Counted from the stretch's first letter, positions 8,001 to 19,048 are shown. The stretch is DNA of 64,000 nucleotides from Streptomyces justiciae (GCF_015163075.1 NZ_JADDXU010000029.1:1-64000); one strand, 5' to 3'. Numbers and translations are program-made. Notes: generated by a model not told the origin, from the letters alone.

Positions 8001-9847
8001 CCTACCACCTCCTGAACGAGCTGTTCATCCGGCGTGCCAACATGTCCGGGGACGGGCGGCCGTACGACTTCTCCGAGCTCATCGAGAAAATGGAGACAGA
8101 CGGCGGCACACGCGTGTTCGAGGCGCTGACCATTCGGTGTCCCGAGAACGCGCATTTCTGGAACCACCGCGGCCGTTTCGCCATCTACCGGCAGAAGACG
8201 GACTTCGGCCAGGCCGAGCGGTTCGTGCAGACCGCCGTGGACAAGTCCAAGGGCCGTGACGCCACTCATCTCCACACCCTGGGCATGGTGCGTCGCTTCT
8301 GGATCGAGAACACGCTCGACGAGATCCTCAGAGACGGCGACCGGCACACACCGCAGGAACTGCTCACCACCGTCGAGCCGCTGTTCAACCGTGCGATGGA
8401 GGCCTTCACCGACGCCGCCAGGTACAAGAACACCGAATTCACCTGGTCCACTCCCATCCAGCTCATCGCCACCGTCGTCGAGCGGGTCTGGAAGGCTTCG
8501 GGCCACCAGAGCCTCGCCGAGTTCATGGACAGCGACGACCCCTCGGCGGTCTGGGTGACCGAGCAGATCGGGCGGGCCGAGGAACTGCTCGACAACCTCC
8601 GCAACATCAACGCCGAGGGCCGGTACTACCAGAAGCTCGACAACCAGTTGACCTCGCTCTACGGCGATGTCGAGCGGCTGGTCGAGCAGTGGCAGGACCT
8701 GCGCCGCCGGGGGACGGACAGTCACGAGGTCGGCCTCGCCATCGCCCGCACCTTGTACGCCAAGGCCGGGCGGGACTGGTCGGAGGTGACCGAGGAACAC
8801 GCGCGGACCATCGCCGAGATGACCGAGGGGACGGTCGACAGCGGCCAGGCCACCGACGCGGACCTCCGGCTCTGGTTCCAGTCCTACCGCAGGCTGCCCG
8901 AGTACTCCGAGACGCGCGCGCTGGAACGGCTTTCGTGGTTCGCCTCGCAGCGCAACAGCCTGGACGCGAACTACTACCTCTACATCCTGCACTTCCTCAT
9001 CTGGTACCGGGGCGATGCACGGGACGAGGAGCGCGTTCGCTACTACCTGGAGGAGTCCACGCGGCTGAGCCGACAACACCGCAGGCAGTGGAGCTTCGAG
9101 TGGCTCGGCAACGCCACTCGCGCCCATCCCCTCGTGCACTTCAGCGAGATGGGCCAGCAGCGGACCGGGCCCACCGGGTTCTGGAGCCGGCCGCAGGAAC
9201 TGGCACGTGTCGAGGGGATCATCACGGAGATCAAGAGTCCCCAGTCCGGACGGCTCAGGGTCCGGCACGGGAAGCTGCCGGCGTTCTTCACCCCGCGGAA
9301 CAGGTTCCGGCAGACCCGTGACGTCGAGAAGCCCGTCGAGTTCTATCTCGGTTTCAGCTACGAGGGGCTGCGCGCCTGGGAGCCCACCTACCCCGGCGAG
9401 ACCCCCGACGCACTGACCAACGCGGAGCCGGCCAGGAGGTTCCTGAGCGCGTCGAGGCCGGTCGCCACGTCGGCTGCCGCGGCGCCGGATCCCGAACCGG
9501 AACCCCAGCCGGACGAGCCGGTCCACGCACCCGCGGCGGCCGCGACCGCCCCGACGCCCTACCGGGTCGATCCGGCCGTCCTGCGCTCACTCGCGGGCCG
9601 CCGGCAGGGACGCGGCGGTCCGGAGGACTTCCAGAAGGCCATCCTGGACCTGCTCAAGGAGGCCGAGCGCCAGCAGTCCCCGCTGACTTCGCTGGAGTTG
9701 GGCAAGGCCCTGCAGACGCTGTTCGGGATGGAGGCGTACAGCCGGTTCCGCCGCGACAAGGGGAAGGGGAAGCTGAAACTCGCCGTGGAGAGCATCGGCT
9801 TCCACACCACGCCGACCCCACAGGGTTTCGACGTCCGGCTGCCCTAG
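5051..9847 (+). CDS. Giant SAMD9-like STAND-type NTPase with N-terminal kinase-like domain (predicted conflict/defence protein)
   Basis: This 1598-residue cytoplasmic protein starts at the ATG at 5051, where the folded sequence begins. Residues about 25-400 form an APH-like kinase domain: HGDLHLRNVMV with catalytic Asp236 and Asn241, then LIDVNWD with metal-binding Asp259. Residues about 430-680 are a mixed alpha/beta linker of unknown fold. Residues 707-717 (PGSGGTTLARR) form a P-loop lacking the usual lysine, followed by a Walker-B-like TTLVVAES near 750-760; from memory this GGTTL form marks the SAMD9-like STAND branch. About 800-1370 is a long helical, TPR-like region. About 1385-1450 is beta-rich and OB-like. 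A Pro/Ala linker (1472-1503) leads to a C-terminal winged-helix/LOTUS-like domain (1523-1598). Residue 28 is encoded by TTA. An immune or death-effector role is inferred from architecture, not shown. Confidence 0.85.
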   Translation: MNRDSVQSDGGPGRDLLKSARALLQGHLPQSSTVTFVKSLAGGYTAARVMLCDISQTPPTSSGVLKGQYIFKAGFSTGEPQATAHNAFVTGLGGYGHDRVPRLVESVQESGIGVDIYDIAGLALNLLRSAEHVDVEDREEICARVAGELLEAQLAVAGQPDYTATVGSVLREWLGSDFPEDQRGARVREVLAELCDGGRAFLHEGELLPNPLVLLEPRFGLAERDLACFRGPAHGDLHLRNVMVRGSRLTRDLEYWLIDVNWDAPAPLLYDHAYLELSALLFGLTRSSSGRALPLLARLDNEALTVPVDLDLSDKALLTLLRSMRQEAQRVLTTHEERRPDVWQQQLLMARIAAGLNYAAKPLDSMPLRRAALASASWATRLLLRSRHPEVWIDIAKEGRISNVGLATNAGAIRVTAQESLRRWRPFRETHGGMDLFLVADSVAAKPALAALAHCGWAAVIDLDPRSDDEGLSSIVLPGLEERRHVSVFGENSGEVSPANATNWLMANGWESHDEDAAETDDQWRRRGHLQRVRQLIDNTHDGTPHQSAAVLVLRSGNRDREIDRVLDYIDERYDGIAERLDLAEAPAHNGIDIDAFLTVVAESLPPDTGATSPSLPGPAGRRWALKWSDLQRLSVDLEVLHSEILSSGDPAAEQVSDEFWRGRPPTWQELEVPVDVERDAYKELVNDIIERLRDHQLATVRLDHSPGSGGTTLARRVAWNLHRGHPTVLLRSYSDTTADRIDEIYQETGSTTLVVAESAILPEYDRDELVHSLAQRNTRAVLLWVNRTNVRRGGTPHKLLDPLHGNERRRFLKKFRERATTDHARRLLDGLAEGATDDVAAQKLSPFFFGLCVYQEQFEGIASYVQNHFTRLTRQQKVLARHLALLTRYGQELGLPIVMVDAWMRPERPVYSPLNETQLSELLGPDLRHLVVAERGALRLLHPLIADFVLHGELDGEQHSLSNIAVEFINKTTELLGSANSTTYHLLNELFIRRANMSGDGRPYDFSELIEKMETDGGTRVFEALTIRCPENAHFWNHRGRFAIYRQKTDFGQAERFVQTAVDKSKGRDATHLHTLGMVRRFWIENTLDEILRDGDRHTPQELLTTVEPLFNRAMEAFTDAARYKNTEFTWSTPIQLIATVVERVWKASGHQSLAEFMDSDDPSAVWVTEQIGRAEELLDNLRNINAEGRYYQKLDNQLTSLYGDVERLVEQWQDLRRRGTDSHEVGLAIARTLYAKAGRDWSEVTEEHARTIAEMTEGTVDSGQATDADLRLWFQSYRRLPEYSETRALERLSWFASQRNSLDANYYLYILHFLIWYRGDARDEERVRYYLEESTRLSRQHRRQWSFEWLGNATRAHPLVHFSEMGQQRTGPTGFWSRPQELARVEGIITEIKSPQSGRLRVRHGKLPAFFTPRNRFRQTRDVEKPVEFYLGFSYEGLRAWEPTYPGETPDALTNAEPARRFLSASRPVATSAAAAPDPEPEPQPDEPVHAPAAAATAPTPYRVDPAVLRSLAGRRQGRGGPEDFQKAILDLLKEAERQQSPLTSLELGKALQTLFGMEAYSRFRRDKGKGKLKLAVESIGFHTTPTPQGFDVRLP

Positions 9848-9862
9848 GAGGCAGCGACACCC

Positions 9863-10525
9863 TCAGGCAGTCGCCGGGCCCCACCCCGGCGGCTGCAGTA
9901 TCCCCAGCAACTGCCGCACCAATTCCTCCACCACCTCATCCAGCGAAGCGTCCACCCACCCCGAGCTCCAGTCATGGAGCAACCCGTTCACGGCCCCGAT
10001 GAACGCCGTCGCCGGCAACCGGTAGTCCCGGGGCACCGCCTCCCCCCGCGCCACCGCCGCCCCCGCCTCCGCGCACACCAGGTCCACCCACCGCGCCCGC
10101 CGAGCCAGCCGCTGTTCCTCCAGCCGCGGGCTGACCCCGATGATCTCGACGAACGTGATGCGGATACGGCGCGCGTCACCGGTGACGTTCGCGGCGTACG
10201 CCCGGAAGATCGCCGCGACCCGTTCAGCCAGCGGCAGCGCCTCCGCGTCGGCCACCGCCGTCAGCACCGCCTCCTCCGCCCAGCCGTTGACCTGGAGGTG
10301 CAGCGCGGCGAGGACGTCCTCCAGGGTGCGGAACTCCTCGTAGAACTGGCGCGTGGACAGGCCGGCCGCCTCGCTGAGCGCGGCGACGGTCGTGTTGCGG
10401 TAGCCCGGCGTGTCGCCGAACAGTTGCAGCGCGGCGTCCAGGAAACGGCGGCGCCGTTCCGCCTGCCGTTCCTCCGCGGTCTTGCCGCCGTAGCGGCCGG
10501 TGGGCGCCTTGAGCCTGCCCGCCAC
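9863..10525 (-). CDS. TetR/AcrR-family transcriptional regulator
   Basis: This is a 220-residue one-component repressor. The N-terminal helix-turn-helix lies at about residues 25-70 (FLDAALQLFGD, then TTVAALSEAAGLSTRQFYEEF), the classic TetR pattern. The rest is a helical ligand-binding domain without recognisable specificity. GTG at 10525 is chosen over GTG at 10531 because the GGAGG site at 10532-10536 sits five bases from the former and abuts the latter. It is divergent from the secreted beta-propeller gene, and a 16-bp palindrome at 10600-10615 in the shared promoter region is a good operator candidate, so autoregulation plus control of the propeller gene is likely. The gene ends 15 bp from the stop of the convergent STAND-type gene. 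Confidence 0.9.
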   Translation of the reverse strand: MAGRLKAPTGRYGGKTAEERQAERRRRFLDAALQLFGDTPGYRNTTVAALSEAAGLSTRQFYEEFRTLEDVLAALHLQVNGWAEEAVLTAVADAEALPLAERVAAIFRAYAANVTGDARRIRITFVEIIGVSPRLEEQRLARRARWVDLVCAEAGAAVARGEAVPRDYRLPATAFIGAVNGLLHDWSSGWVDASLDEVVEELVRQLLGILQPPGWGPATA

Positions 10526-10599
10526 GGTCACCTCCGTTGATCGTCCACTGGCTCGCCAATTTTGTCGTGCACGCAGTCTTGTGGACAGGGCGCCTCTTC

Positions 10600-10615
10600 C
10601 TTACTTTTCAGTAAG
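10600..10615. promoter_or_regulatory. Candidate TetR operator palindrome
   Basis: CTTACT-TTTC-AGTAAG is a perfect 6-bp inverted repeat with a 4-bp spacer, about 75 bp upstream of the TetR start and 100 bp upstream of the beta-propeller gene. Size, symmetry and AT content in a GC-rich background fit a TetR-family operator. It is the only such palindrome I see in this divergent region. Confidence 0.6.
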
Positions 10616-10714
10616 TTGACTCTGAAAGCATCCGTGTTCAGTTTCCGAGTCCACCTTTCGAGCCGCGCTTTGGCATGTCCTACTCATGAACCCCACTCAG
10701 AGGAGAGAGCCGTC

Positions 10715-11959
10715 ATGCCTGCCTTCAGAACCCGGCATCTGTGCGCCCTGGCCGCCGCCGTCGCCCTGACCGCCACCGTCCCGGCGACCGCCGCCTCCGC
10801 GGCCGACGCCGCCGCCCTGCGCGAGGTGCTGTTCGTCGGCAACAACTGGGACGGCACCGCCGACGTCCTGCAGTCCACCGGAAGTCTGGCCAAGGTCGGC
10901 CGGATCAACGTCATCCCCGACAAGGACGCGCGGATGGCGGAGATCAACGCCGATCCGATCAAGTGGATCTACTTCATGGCGATCCGCAACGGCGTCGGCG
11001 AGGGCCACGACCAGTTCGTCGACGACATGTACACCACGCCGGACGGCGCCTCGGTCGTCGTCTCCCGGCCGAGCTTCGCCGACGTCGTGTCGATCAACCT
11101 GGCCACCGGAGCCATCAACTGGCGCTTCCCGGTGTCGGGTTACCGCTCCGACCACATGGCGGTCTCCCCCGACGGCACCCGGGTCGCGGTGTCCGCCTCG
11201 ACCGCGAACACCGTGCACGTCCTCGACATCAACACCGGCAAGCAGGTCGGCAAGTTCGCCACCGGCGACAAGCCGCACGAGAACATCTTCACCAAGGACG
11301 GCAAGTACATCTACAACATGGCGATCGGTGACGTGAACACGGACACCGACGCCCCGTGGCTGGACTGGACGAAGGGCGACCGGCACATCACGGTCGTCGA
11401 CGCGACGACGTACCAGCAGGTCAGGACGATCGACATGCGGCCGAAGCTGGACGCGCTCGGCCTCACCGACTACTCCGACGCGGTGCGCCCGGCCGTGTTC
11501 TCGCCGGACGAGTCCAAGCTGTACTTCCAGGTGTCGTTCTTCAACGGCTTCTTCGAGTACGACCTCGCCACGGACAAGATCACCCGGATGAAGACCCTGC
11601 CGAAGAACCCCGCGACCAGCGACGACCGCACCACGTACGTCAACGACTCTCGTCACCACGGGCTGTCGATGAGCCCGGACGGCTCCAAGCTGTGCGTCGC
11701 GGGCACGATGGACGACTACGCGACCGTCGTCAACCGCTCCACGCTCCAGGAGGGGCCGCTGGTCACCGCGTCGAAGCCGTACTGGGCGACGGTCAGCGGC
11801 GACGGCAAGAGCTGCGTCATCTCCGAGAGCGGCGCCGACCAGGTCACGGCGATCGACTTCGCCACGGGTCAGAAGACGGTGTCCGTCCCGGTCGGCGACC
11901 ACCCCCAGCGGGTGCGGCTCGGCCATGTCGCGGCGAACTGGACGAGCCCGGCGTCCTGA
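10715..11959 (+). CDS. Secreted YVTN-type beta-propeller protein
   Basis: The 414-residue protein starts at an ATG preceded by AGGAGAG. Residues 1-30 form a typical signal peptide (hydrophobic core ALAAAVALTATVPATA, then AASAADA). The remainder is a chain of propeller blades of the YVTN/lactonase-like type: VVVSRPSFADVVSINLATG, VSPDGTRVAVSAST, VHVLDINTGKQVG, FSPDESKLYFQVS, LSMSPDGSKLCVAG, AIDFATGQKTVSVPVG. About seven blades fit the length. No catalytic signature is evident, so binding or scaffolding outside the cell is as likely as enzymatic activity. It is divergent from the TetR gene and probably repressed by it through the palindrome at 10600-10615. A large hairpin containing a dispersed Streptomyces repeat follows the stop codon. 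Confidence 0.85.
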   Translation: MPAFRTRHLCALAAAVALTATVPATAASAADAAALREVLFVGNNWDGTADVLQSTGSLAKVGRINVIPDKDARMAEINADPIKWIYFMAIRNGVGEGHDQFVDDMYTTPDGASVVVSRPSFADVVSINLATGAINWRFPVSGYRSDHMAVSPDGTRVAVSASTANTVHVLDINTGKQVGKFATGDKPHENIFTKDGKYIYNMAIGDVNTDTDAPWLDWTKGDRHITVVDATTYQQVRTIDMRPKLDALGLTDYSDAVRPAVFSPDESKLYFQVSFFNGFFEYDLATDKITRMKTLPKNPATSDDRTTYVNDSRHHGLSMSPDGSKLCVAGTMDDYATVVNRSTLQEGPLVTASKPYWATVSGDGKSCVISESGADQVTAIDFATGQKTVSVPVGDHPQRVRLGHVAANWTSPAS

Positions 11960-11973
11960 GGGGCGGTGCGGTC

Positions 11974-12064
11974 GTGTGTCGGGTGCGGGGTGCGTCGTGG
12001 CTTGTCGCGCAGTTCCCCGCGCCCCTTGAGGCCGGACCAGTTGTCGAACCCGCACCCGACACAC
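11974..12064. terminator. Long inverted repeat between convergent genes, enclosing a dispersed repeat
   Basis: Bases 11974-11989 (GTGTGTCGGGTGCGGG) and 12049-12064 are perfect 16-bp reverse complements separated by 59 bp. The structure lies between the stops of two convergent genes, so it can end transcription from both sides. The loop contains the 34-bp dispersed repeat at 11993-12026. Confidence 0.7.
11993..12026 (+). repeat. Dispersed Streptomyces repeat, copy 1
   Basis: This 34-bp element, starting CGTCGTGGCTTGTCGCGCAG and ending CCCCGCGCCCCT, is identical to 20827-20860. Very similar sequences are scattered between genes in many Streptomyces genomes (from memory). Here it sits in the loop of an intergenic hairpin. 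Confidence 0.85.
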
Positions 12065-12071
12065 AACCTTC

Positions 12072-13940
12072 TCAGCTGAACTTCGACGCCATCCAAGTCG
12101 CAAGCTCGGCCTTGGCCGCGTTCAGCACGGTCGCCGAGGGCGCGGTCGCCCCGTTGGTGACCAGCGCATAGTGCAGGGTCCCGGAGTCCGAGTCGGTGAG
12201 CAGCAGTCGTCGGCTGCCCGTGCCGCCGGGTTCCGGGGCTGTGCCGATCGGGGCGGACGACGTATAGGCCGGCGGAGCGTACGCCGTGCCCAGGTCGGAG
12301 ACCACCGTGGTCGTCGCGGTCGGGAAGGAGGCGGGCAGGTGGAGTTCCGTGGGAGCCGTGCCGCTGCCCGAGCGCCACACCAGCAGCCCGTACTGCCCTG
12401 AGCCCACCAGCGAGGACACGTTCGGCAGCGAACTCGGCACCGGGTTCCAGGTCAGGGTCGTGGAGCCGTCGCGGGAGCGGTCCTCGTAGGTGAAGGCGAG
12501 GGTGCTGCCGGAGGTCGCGCTCGGGTAGAGGCGGTCCAGGAGCCTGGCGTCCTGACGAAGCGTCACCACCCCGTTGTCGTCGAGGCGTACGGCGGACAGG
12601 TCCTCGTCGTTCCAGGCGTCCCCGCTGGTCTGCACCTTGTCGGGGTTGCCGTTCATCAGCTCGCTGTGGCGGCCGTTGTAGATGTCCCACTGCCACTGCG
12701 AACCGGACAGGACCGGACCCGAACCTGCGGGCGAGGTCCACCAGTTGGCGCCCTTCACCCGGGAGTCCAGGGCCTGGTACATGGCCTTGAGGACGGTCGG
12801 CGCCTTGCCCGCCGTGGAGCCGTTGAGCGGGTGGCCGAACTCGCTGACGACGGCCGTGGTGCCGAGCGCCGCGGCGCGGTCGCGGACGGTGCCGAAGTCG
12901 CTCACGTACTGGCCGTCCGAGGCGTTGCCCCACATCAGGATGCCGGAGATGGCCTTCTGGTCATAGAAGTGGGTGTTGAAGACGTACCGGGAGCCGATGC
13001 TGCCCGCGTCGAGGAGACCGCCCTCCTCCTTGCTGACGTTGCCGTTCCAGAAGAGGTTGGGCTCGACGAGGGCGGGCTTGTCCTGCCAGCCGGCCGCGTC
13101 CATGCGGGCCCGGAACTTCACGTAGAACGGCCACAGCAGGTCGCGTTCCCAACTGCGGCTGGCCTGGCCGGAGTCGTAGGTGCCGGCGTACGGCTCGTTG
13201 TAGGGGTCGAAGCCGAGGACGCCGGCGAACTCCTCGGTGCTGACGTTCTGTTTGATGTACGCCATGACCTTCTGGGCCGTGGTGAGGAAGGCGTCCTGGA
13301 GGCCGTGGGCGTTGTGCCAGAAGTCGTACTGGGCGGCCTTCACCGCACCGTTCTGGGTGATGTTCTGGCCCCACAGGAAGCAGATCCCGCACGACTCGTC
13401 GGGGTAACTCCCCAGGTCCACCGCCCACTTGGGGGCGCCGTCGCCGGTGTACCAGCTGTCCTCGTCGAAGAGGTACCGGGAGTACAGGTCCTGGTGGAAG
13501 TCGGGGTAGACGCGGATGCCCGCGTCGAGGAAGGCGCGCATCTGGGCGGTGGCGGCGGCCAGATACGCGGTGTCGACCTGGCCCTGCACCGGTTCGGCGT
13601 AGGCCCAGGAGAGCAGGAAGCGGACGGAGTTGCCGCCGCCGAGGGCGCGCAGGGCCTTCGCCGACTTCTGGGCGTCGGCGACCGAGGCGAAGGGCAGGCC
13701 GTGGTTCTCGGCGAGCTTGGTCTCGCCGGAGACGTTGTAGCCGCGCAGCACGACCTCGCGGCCGTTCGCGTCCACGAATCGACCGCCGGACACCGTGAGT
13801 GCCGTGCCGTCGAAGGAGAGGGAGTCGGGGACGGTGGCCGCGGTGGCGGACGGGGAGCCCGCCACCGTGAGGAAACCGCAGAGTCCGCAGAGGACAACCA
13901 GAACAACCAGCAGACGGGCCCGGAAATTCGGCATGTTCAC
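12072..13940 (-). CDS. Secreted GH5 endoglycoceramidase-like glycosidase
   Basis: The 622-residue product is predicted to release intact oligosaccharide from glycosphingolipids or related glycolipids outside the cell. The first 36 residues form a signal peptide (LLVVLVVLCGLCGFLTV, then SATAATV). The GH5 barrel shows LRGYNVSG near residue 65, YPDFHQDLYSR, FDPYNEP with the acid/base Glu, and VVSEFGHP with the nucleophile Glu; DFHQD and the NEP context are typical of endoglycoceramidase relatives. Residues about 480-610 form a beta-sandwich C-terminal domain, as in that family. The start is the GTG at 13940; an ATG two codons later is an equally acceptable alternative. Exact substrate is inferred; other GH5 activities on glycolipids cannot be excluded. 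Confidence 0.86.
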   Translation of the reverse strand: MNMPNFRARLLVVLVVLCGLCGFLTVAGSPSATAATVPDSLSFDGTALTVSGGRFVDANGREVVLRGYNVSGETKLAENHGLPFASVADAQKSAKALRALGGGNSVRFLLSWAYAEPVQGQVDTAYLAAATAQMRAFLDAGIRVYPDFHQDLYSRYLFDEDSWYTGDGAPKWAVDLGSYPDESCGICFLWGQNITQNGAVKAAQYDFWHNAHGLQDAFLTTAQKVMAYIKQNVSTEEFAGVLGFDPYNEPYAGTYDSGQASRSWERDLLWPFYVKFRARMDAAGWQDKPALVEPNLFWNGNVSKEEGGLLDAGSIGSRYVFNTHFYDQKAISGILMWGNASDGQYVSDFGTVRDRAAALGTTAVVSEFGHPLNGSTAGKAPTVLKAMYQALDSRVKGANWWTSPAGSGPVLSGSQWQWDIYNGRHSELMNGNPDKVQTSGDAWNDEDLSAVRLDDNGVVTLRQDARLLDRLYPSATSGSTLAFTYEDRSRDGSTTLTWNPVPSSLPNVSSLVGSGQYGLLVWRSGSGTAPTELHLPASFPTATTTVVSDLGTAYAPPAYTSSAPIGTAPEPGGTGSRRLLLTDSDSGTLHYALVTNGATAPSATVLNAAKAELATWMASKFS

Positions 13941-14021
13941 TACAGTCCGGTGATATCAGGACACCGTCAATACCTTCTGACTCATGAGTAAGTCTCAGGT
14001 TTTCTCGGCTCTTTGACCCCA

Positions 14022-15986
14022 CTAACCCCTTCGGCCCGTTACGTTCAGCAGGTACTCCTTGCGGTTGAGCGGGTTGTGGTCGGTCCGCGGACGCTCGGGG
14101 ACGTCGTCCCCGCCCGCCACCGGCGCGTAGTCCTCGAAGGCGCTCTCCCACTCGGCCTCGCCGCGGGTCAGCCCGGGCAGCCGCTGTTCGAGGCCGTGCA
14201 CCCGGGCCGCCGGGACCACGCCCTCCAGCACGCACAGCGCGCCCCGCGTCTCGGTCGTCTCCGGCACCGCGCGCGCCGCGGACAGCACCGGCAGCAGCGC
14301 CCCCAGCGTGTCCGCCGGGGCCTCCAGGCGGAACCGGTGCATCGGTTCGTACACCCGCGTGCCCGCCAGGCGCAGCGCCTCGGCGAGGACCAGCGGGGTC
14401 AGACCGCGGAAGTCGGCGCCGGTGCTGGACATGCTCTTGTCGAAGCCCTGGTGGGCGTGGCTCTGCCGGGGCCAGTAGCCGGAGTGGGTCATGGTGACCG
14501 CGCAGTCGGCTACCTGCCAGCCGTGCAGCCCCTGGGCGAGGGTCTCGCGGACGGTGTCCTCGACCGCCCGGAAGAAGGCGTACGGCATCGCGCCCAGCTC
14601 CACCTCCAGGCCGAAGGTGACGCCGGTGCCGGGCGGGGCGGGGTCGACGCGCAGACCGACCGTGGCGAGGAAGGGGTTGGCGTCCTTCTTGATGAACTCG
14701 GCGGCGGCGCCCGTCCCCACGGGGCGTTCGACGCACAGCGGCGTCGTCTCCCGGAAGCCGACGGCGAGCCCGAACTCCTCGGCGAGGGTGGCCTCGATGA
14801 CCTCCTTCTGGACCTCGCCGTAGAGAGAGACGGAGAGCTCCTGGCGTACCTCGTCGTGGCGCAGGTCGATGAGCGGGTCCTGCTCGGCGAGCTGGGTGAG
14901 GGCCTGGTGCAGGGCCCTGCGATCGGTGCCGGGGCCGGGGACGACGACGGTCTCCAGGGTGGGCGGGGAGAAGAAGTGGCCGTGCCGTTTGCGGGGTTCG
15001 CCGATCGTGTCGCCGATGCGGATGTTCCCGAGCCCCCACAGCCGCGCGATCCGGCCGGCCGGGACCGCGTCGGCACGGACGTCCGTCCCGTGGTCGAAGA
15101 CGCTGACCGCGGTGACCCGGCCCTCCTCGCGCCCGGGACCGAAGGGAACACGGTCACGGGTGCGCAGGGTGCCGGAGAACAGCCGCGCGTACGCGACCTT
15201 CTCCCCCGCCGGACCCCGCTCGACCTTGAACACGCTGCCGGAGACGGGCCCTTCGGGGTCGCCGTCGGCGGCGGGCAGCAAGTCCTTGATCCCGTCGATC
15301 AGTTCGGGCACTCCGGCGCCGGTGACGGCCGAGCCGAAGTACACCGGGTGGACGAGGGCCTGCCGGGTCTGGGCGACGAGCGCGGCCCGCAGCCGATCGG
15401 CCGCGAGAGTCCCGTCGACGTACGCGGCGAGCAACTCGTCGTCGTGGTCGGCGAGGACGTCGGCCGTCACCGCGCCGGGCACGAACGCCGCCTTACGCAT
15501 GCCGAGTTCCACGGCTCGGCCCATCGGGACGATCGCGGGCGTGAGCCGTTCGGCGAGGGCGTCGAGGACACCCTCGTACCGTGCCCCGCGTCGGTCGATC
15601 TTGTTGACGAAGATCAGCGTGGGGATGCGCAGCCGCTGGAGCGTCCGCATCAGGACGCGGGTCTGTGCCTGGACGCCCTCGACGGCCGAGACGACGAGCA
15701 CGGCCCCGTCGAGCACGCCGAGGACGCGCTCCACCTCGGCGATGAAGTCAGGGTGGCCGGGGGTGTCGATGAGGTTGACGGTGATGTCGTCGACCGCGAA
15801 CGAGACGACGGCCGACTTGATGGTGATGCCGCGCCGGCGCTCCAGCGCGAGGGTGTCGGTCCGCGTACTGCCGGCGTCGACGCTGCCGATCTCGTCGATC
15901 ACCCCGACCGAGTGCAGCAGCCGCTCGGTCAGGCTGGTCTTACCGGCGTCGACATGGGCGAGAATCCCGAGGTTGAGCAAGTGCAC
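14022..15986 (-). CDS. otrA: OtrA/Tet(M)-type ribosomal protection GTPase (tetracycline resistance)
   Basis: This 654-residue EF-G paralogue is predicted to release tetracyclines from the ribosomal A site by GTP hydrolysis. Translation factor GTPase motifs are complete: AHVDAGKTS (G1), RRRGITI (G2), DTPGHPDF (G3) and VNKIDRRG (G4). The opening LNLGILAHVDAGKTSLTERLL is close to Streptomyces OtrA. The C-terminal half has the EF-G domains III-V, including the SGYWPRQSHAHQGFDK segment of the domain IV loops that contact the drug site. The start is a GTG at 15986. No tetracycline gene cluster is nearby, so it is an intrinsic resistance or ribosome-maintenance copy rather than a self-resistance gene. 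It is divergent from the molybdenum hydroxylase operon. Confidence 0.9.
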   Translation of the reverse strand: MHLLNLGILAHVDAGKTSLTERLLHSVGVIDEIGSVDAGSTRTDTLALERRRGITIKSAVVSFAVDDITVNLIDTPGHPDFIAEVERVLGVLDGAVLVVSAVEGVQAQTRVLMRTLQRLRIPTLIFVNKIDRRGARYEGVLDALAERLTPAIVPMGRAVELGMRKAAFVPGAVTADVLADHDDELLAAYVDGTLAADRLRAALVAQTRQALVHPVYFGSAVTGAGVPELIDGIKDLLPAADGDPEGPVSGSVFKVERGPAGEKVAYARLFSGTLRTRDRVPFGPGREEGRVTAVSVFDHGTDVRADAVPAGRIARLWGLGNIRIGDTIGEPRKRHGHFFSPPTLETVVVPGPGTDRRALHQALTQLAEQDPLIDLRHDEVRQELSVSLYGEVQKEVIEATLAEEFGLAVGFRETTPLCVERPVGTGAAAEFIKKDANPFLATVGLRVDPAPPGTGVTFGLEVELGAMPYAFFRAVEDTVRETLAQGLHGWQVADCAVTMTHSGYWPRQSHAHQGFDKSMSSTGADFRGLTPLVLAEALRLAGTRVYEPMHRFRLEAPADTLGALLPVLSAARAVPETTETRGALCVLEGVVPAARVHGLEQRLPGLTRGEAEWESAFEDYAPVAGGDDVPERPRTDHNPLNRKEYLLNVTGRRG

Positions 15987-16217
15987 GAAGCGTCATGTCC
16001 TTCGAAGAGGGGGTCATTCCTTCTTGGGTGGACATGCGTGCAGTGCGCACTACTGCTCTCCTTCATCGATGGCCGACCGGTCACTTGCAGTGCAACAGGT
16101 CCGCACTCCGGGCGCCAACGGATTAACGCTCAACAAAGCCCTGTCACGGCCCTCGCCGCCTCCCCCGGCCGGTCCTAGAGTGACGCCCATCACGTCCGGT
16201 GTTTCCTGGGAGGGCAC

Positions 16218-19044
<2,827 letters not shown>

Positions 19045-19048
<4 letters not shown>

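Noticed and set aside
6539..9526. Minus-strand open frame of 995 codons inside the STAND gene
   Set aside because: It is the antisense shadow of a GC-rich gene; translation is Val/Gly/Leu-rich without any domain, and the + strand frame has clear motifs and better third-position G/C.
16042..16051. AGTGCGCACT palindrome upstream of the otrA-like and coxS genes as an operator
   Set aside because: It is only 10 bp, is common by chance in high-GC DNA, and no nearby regulator gene would match it.
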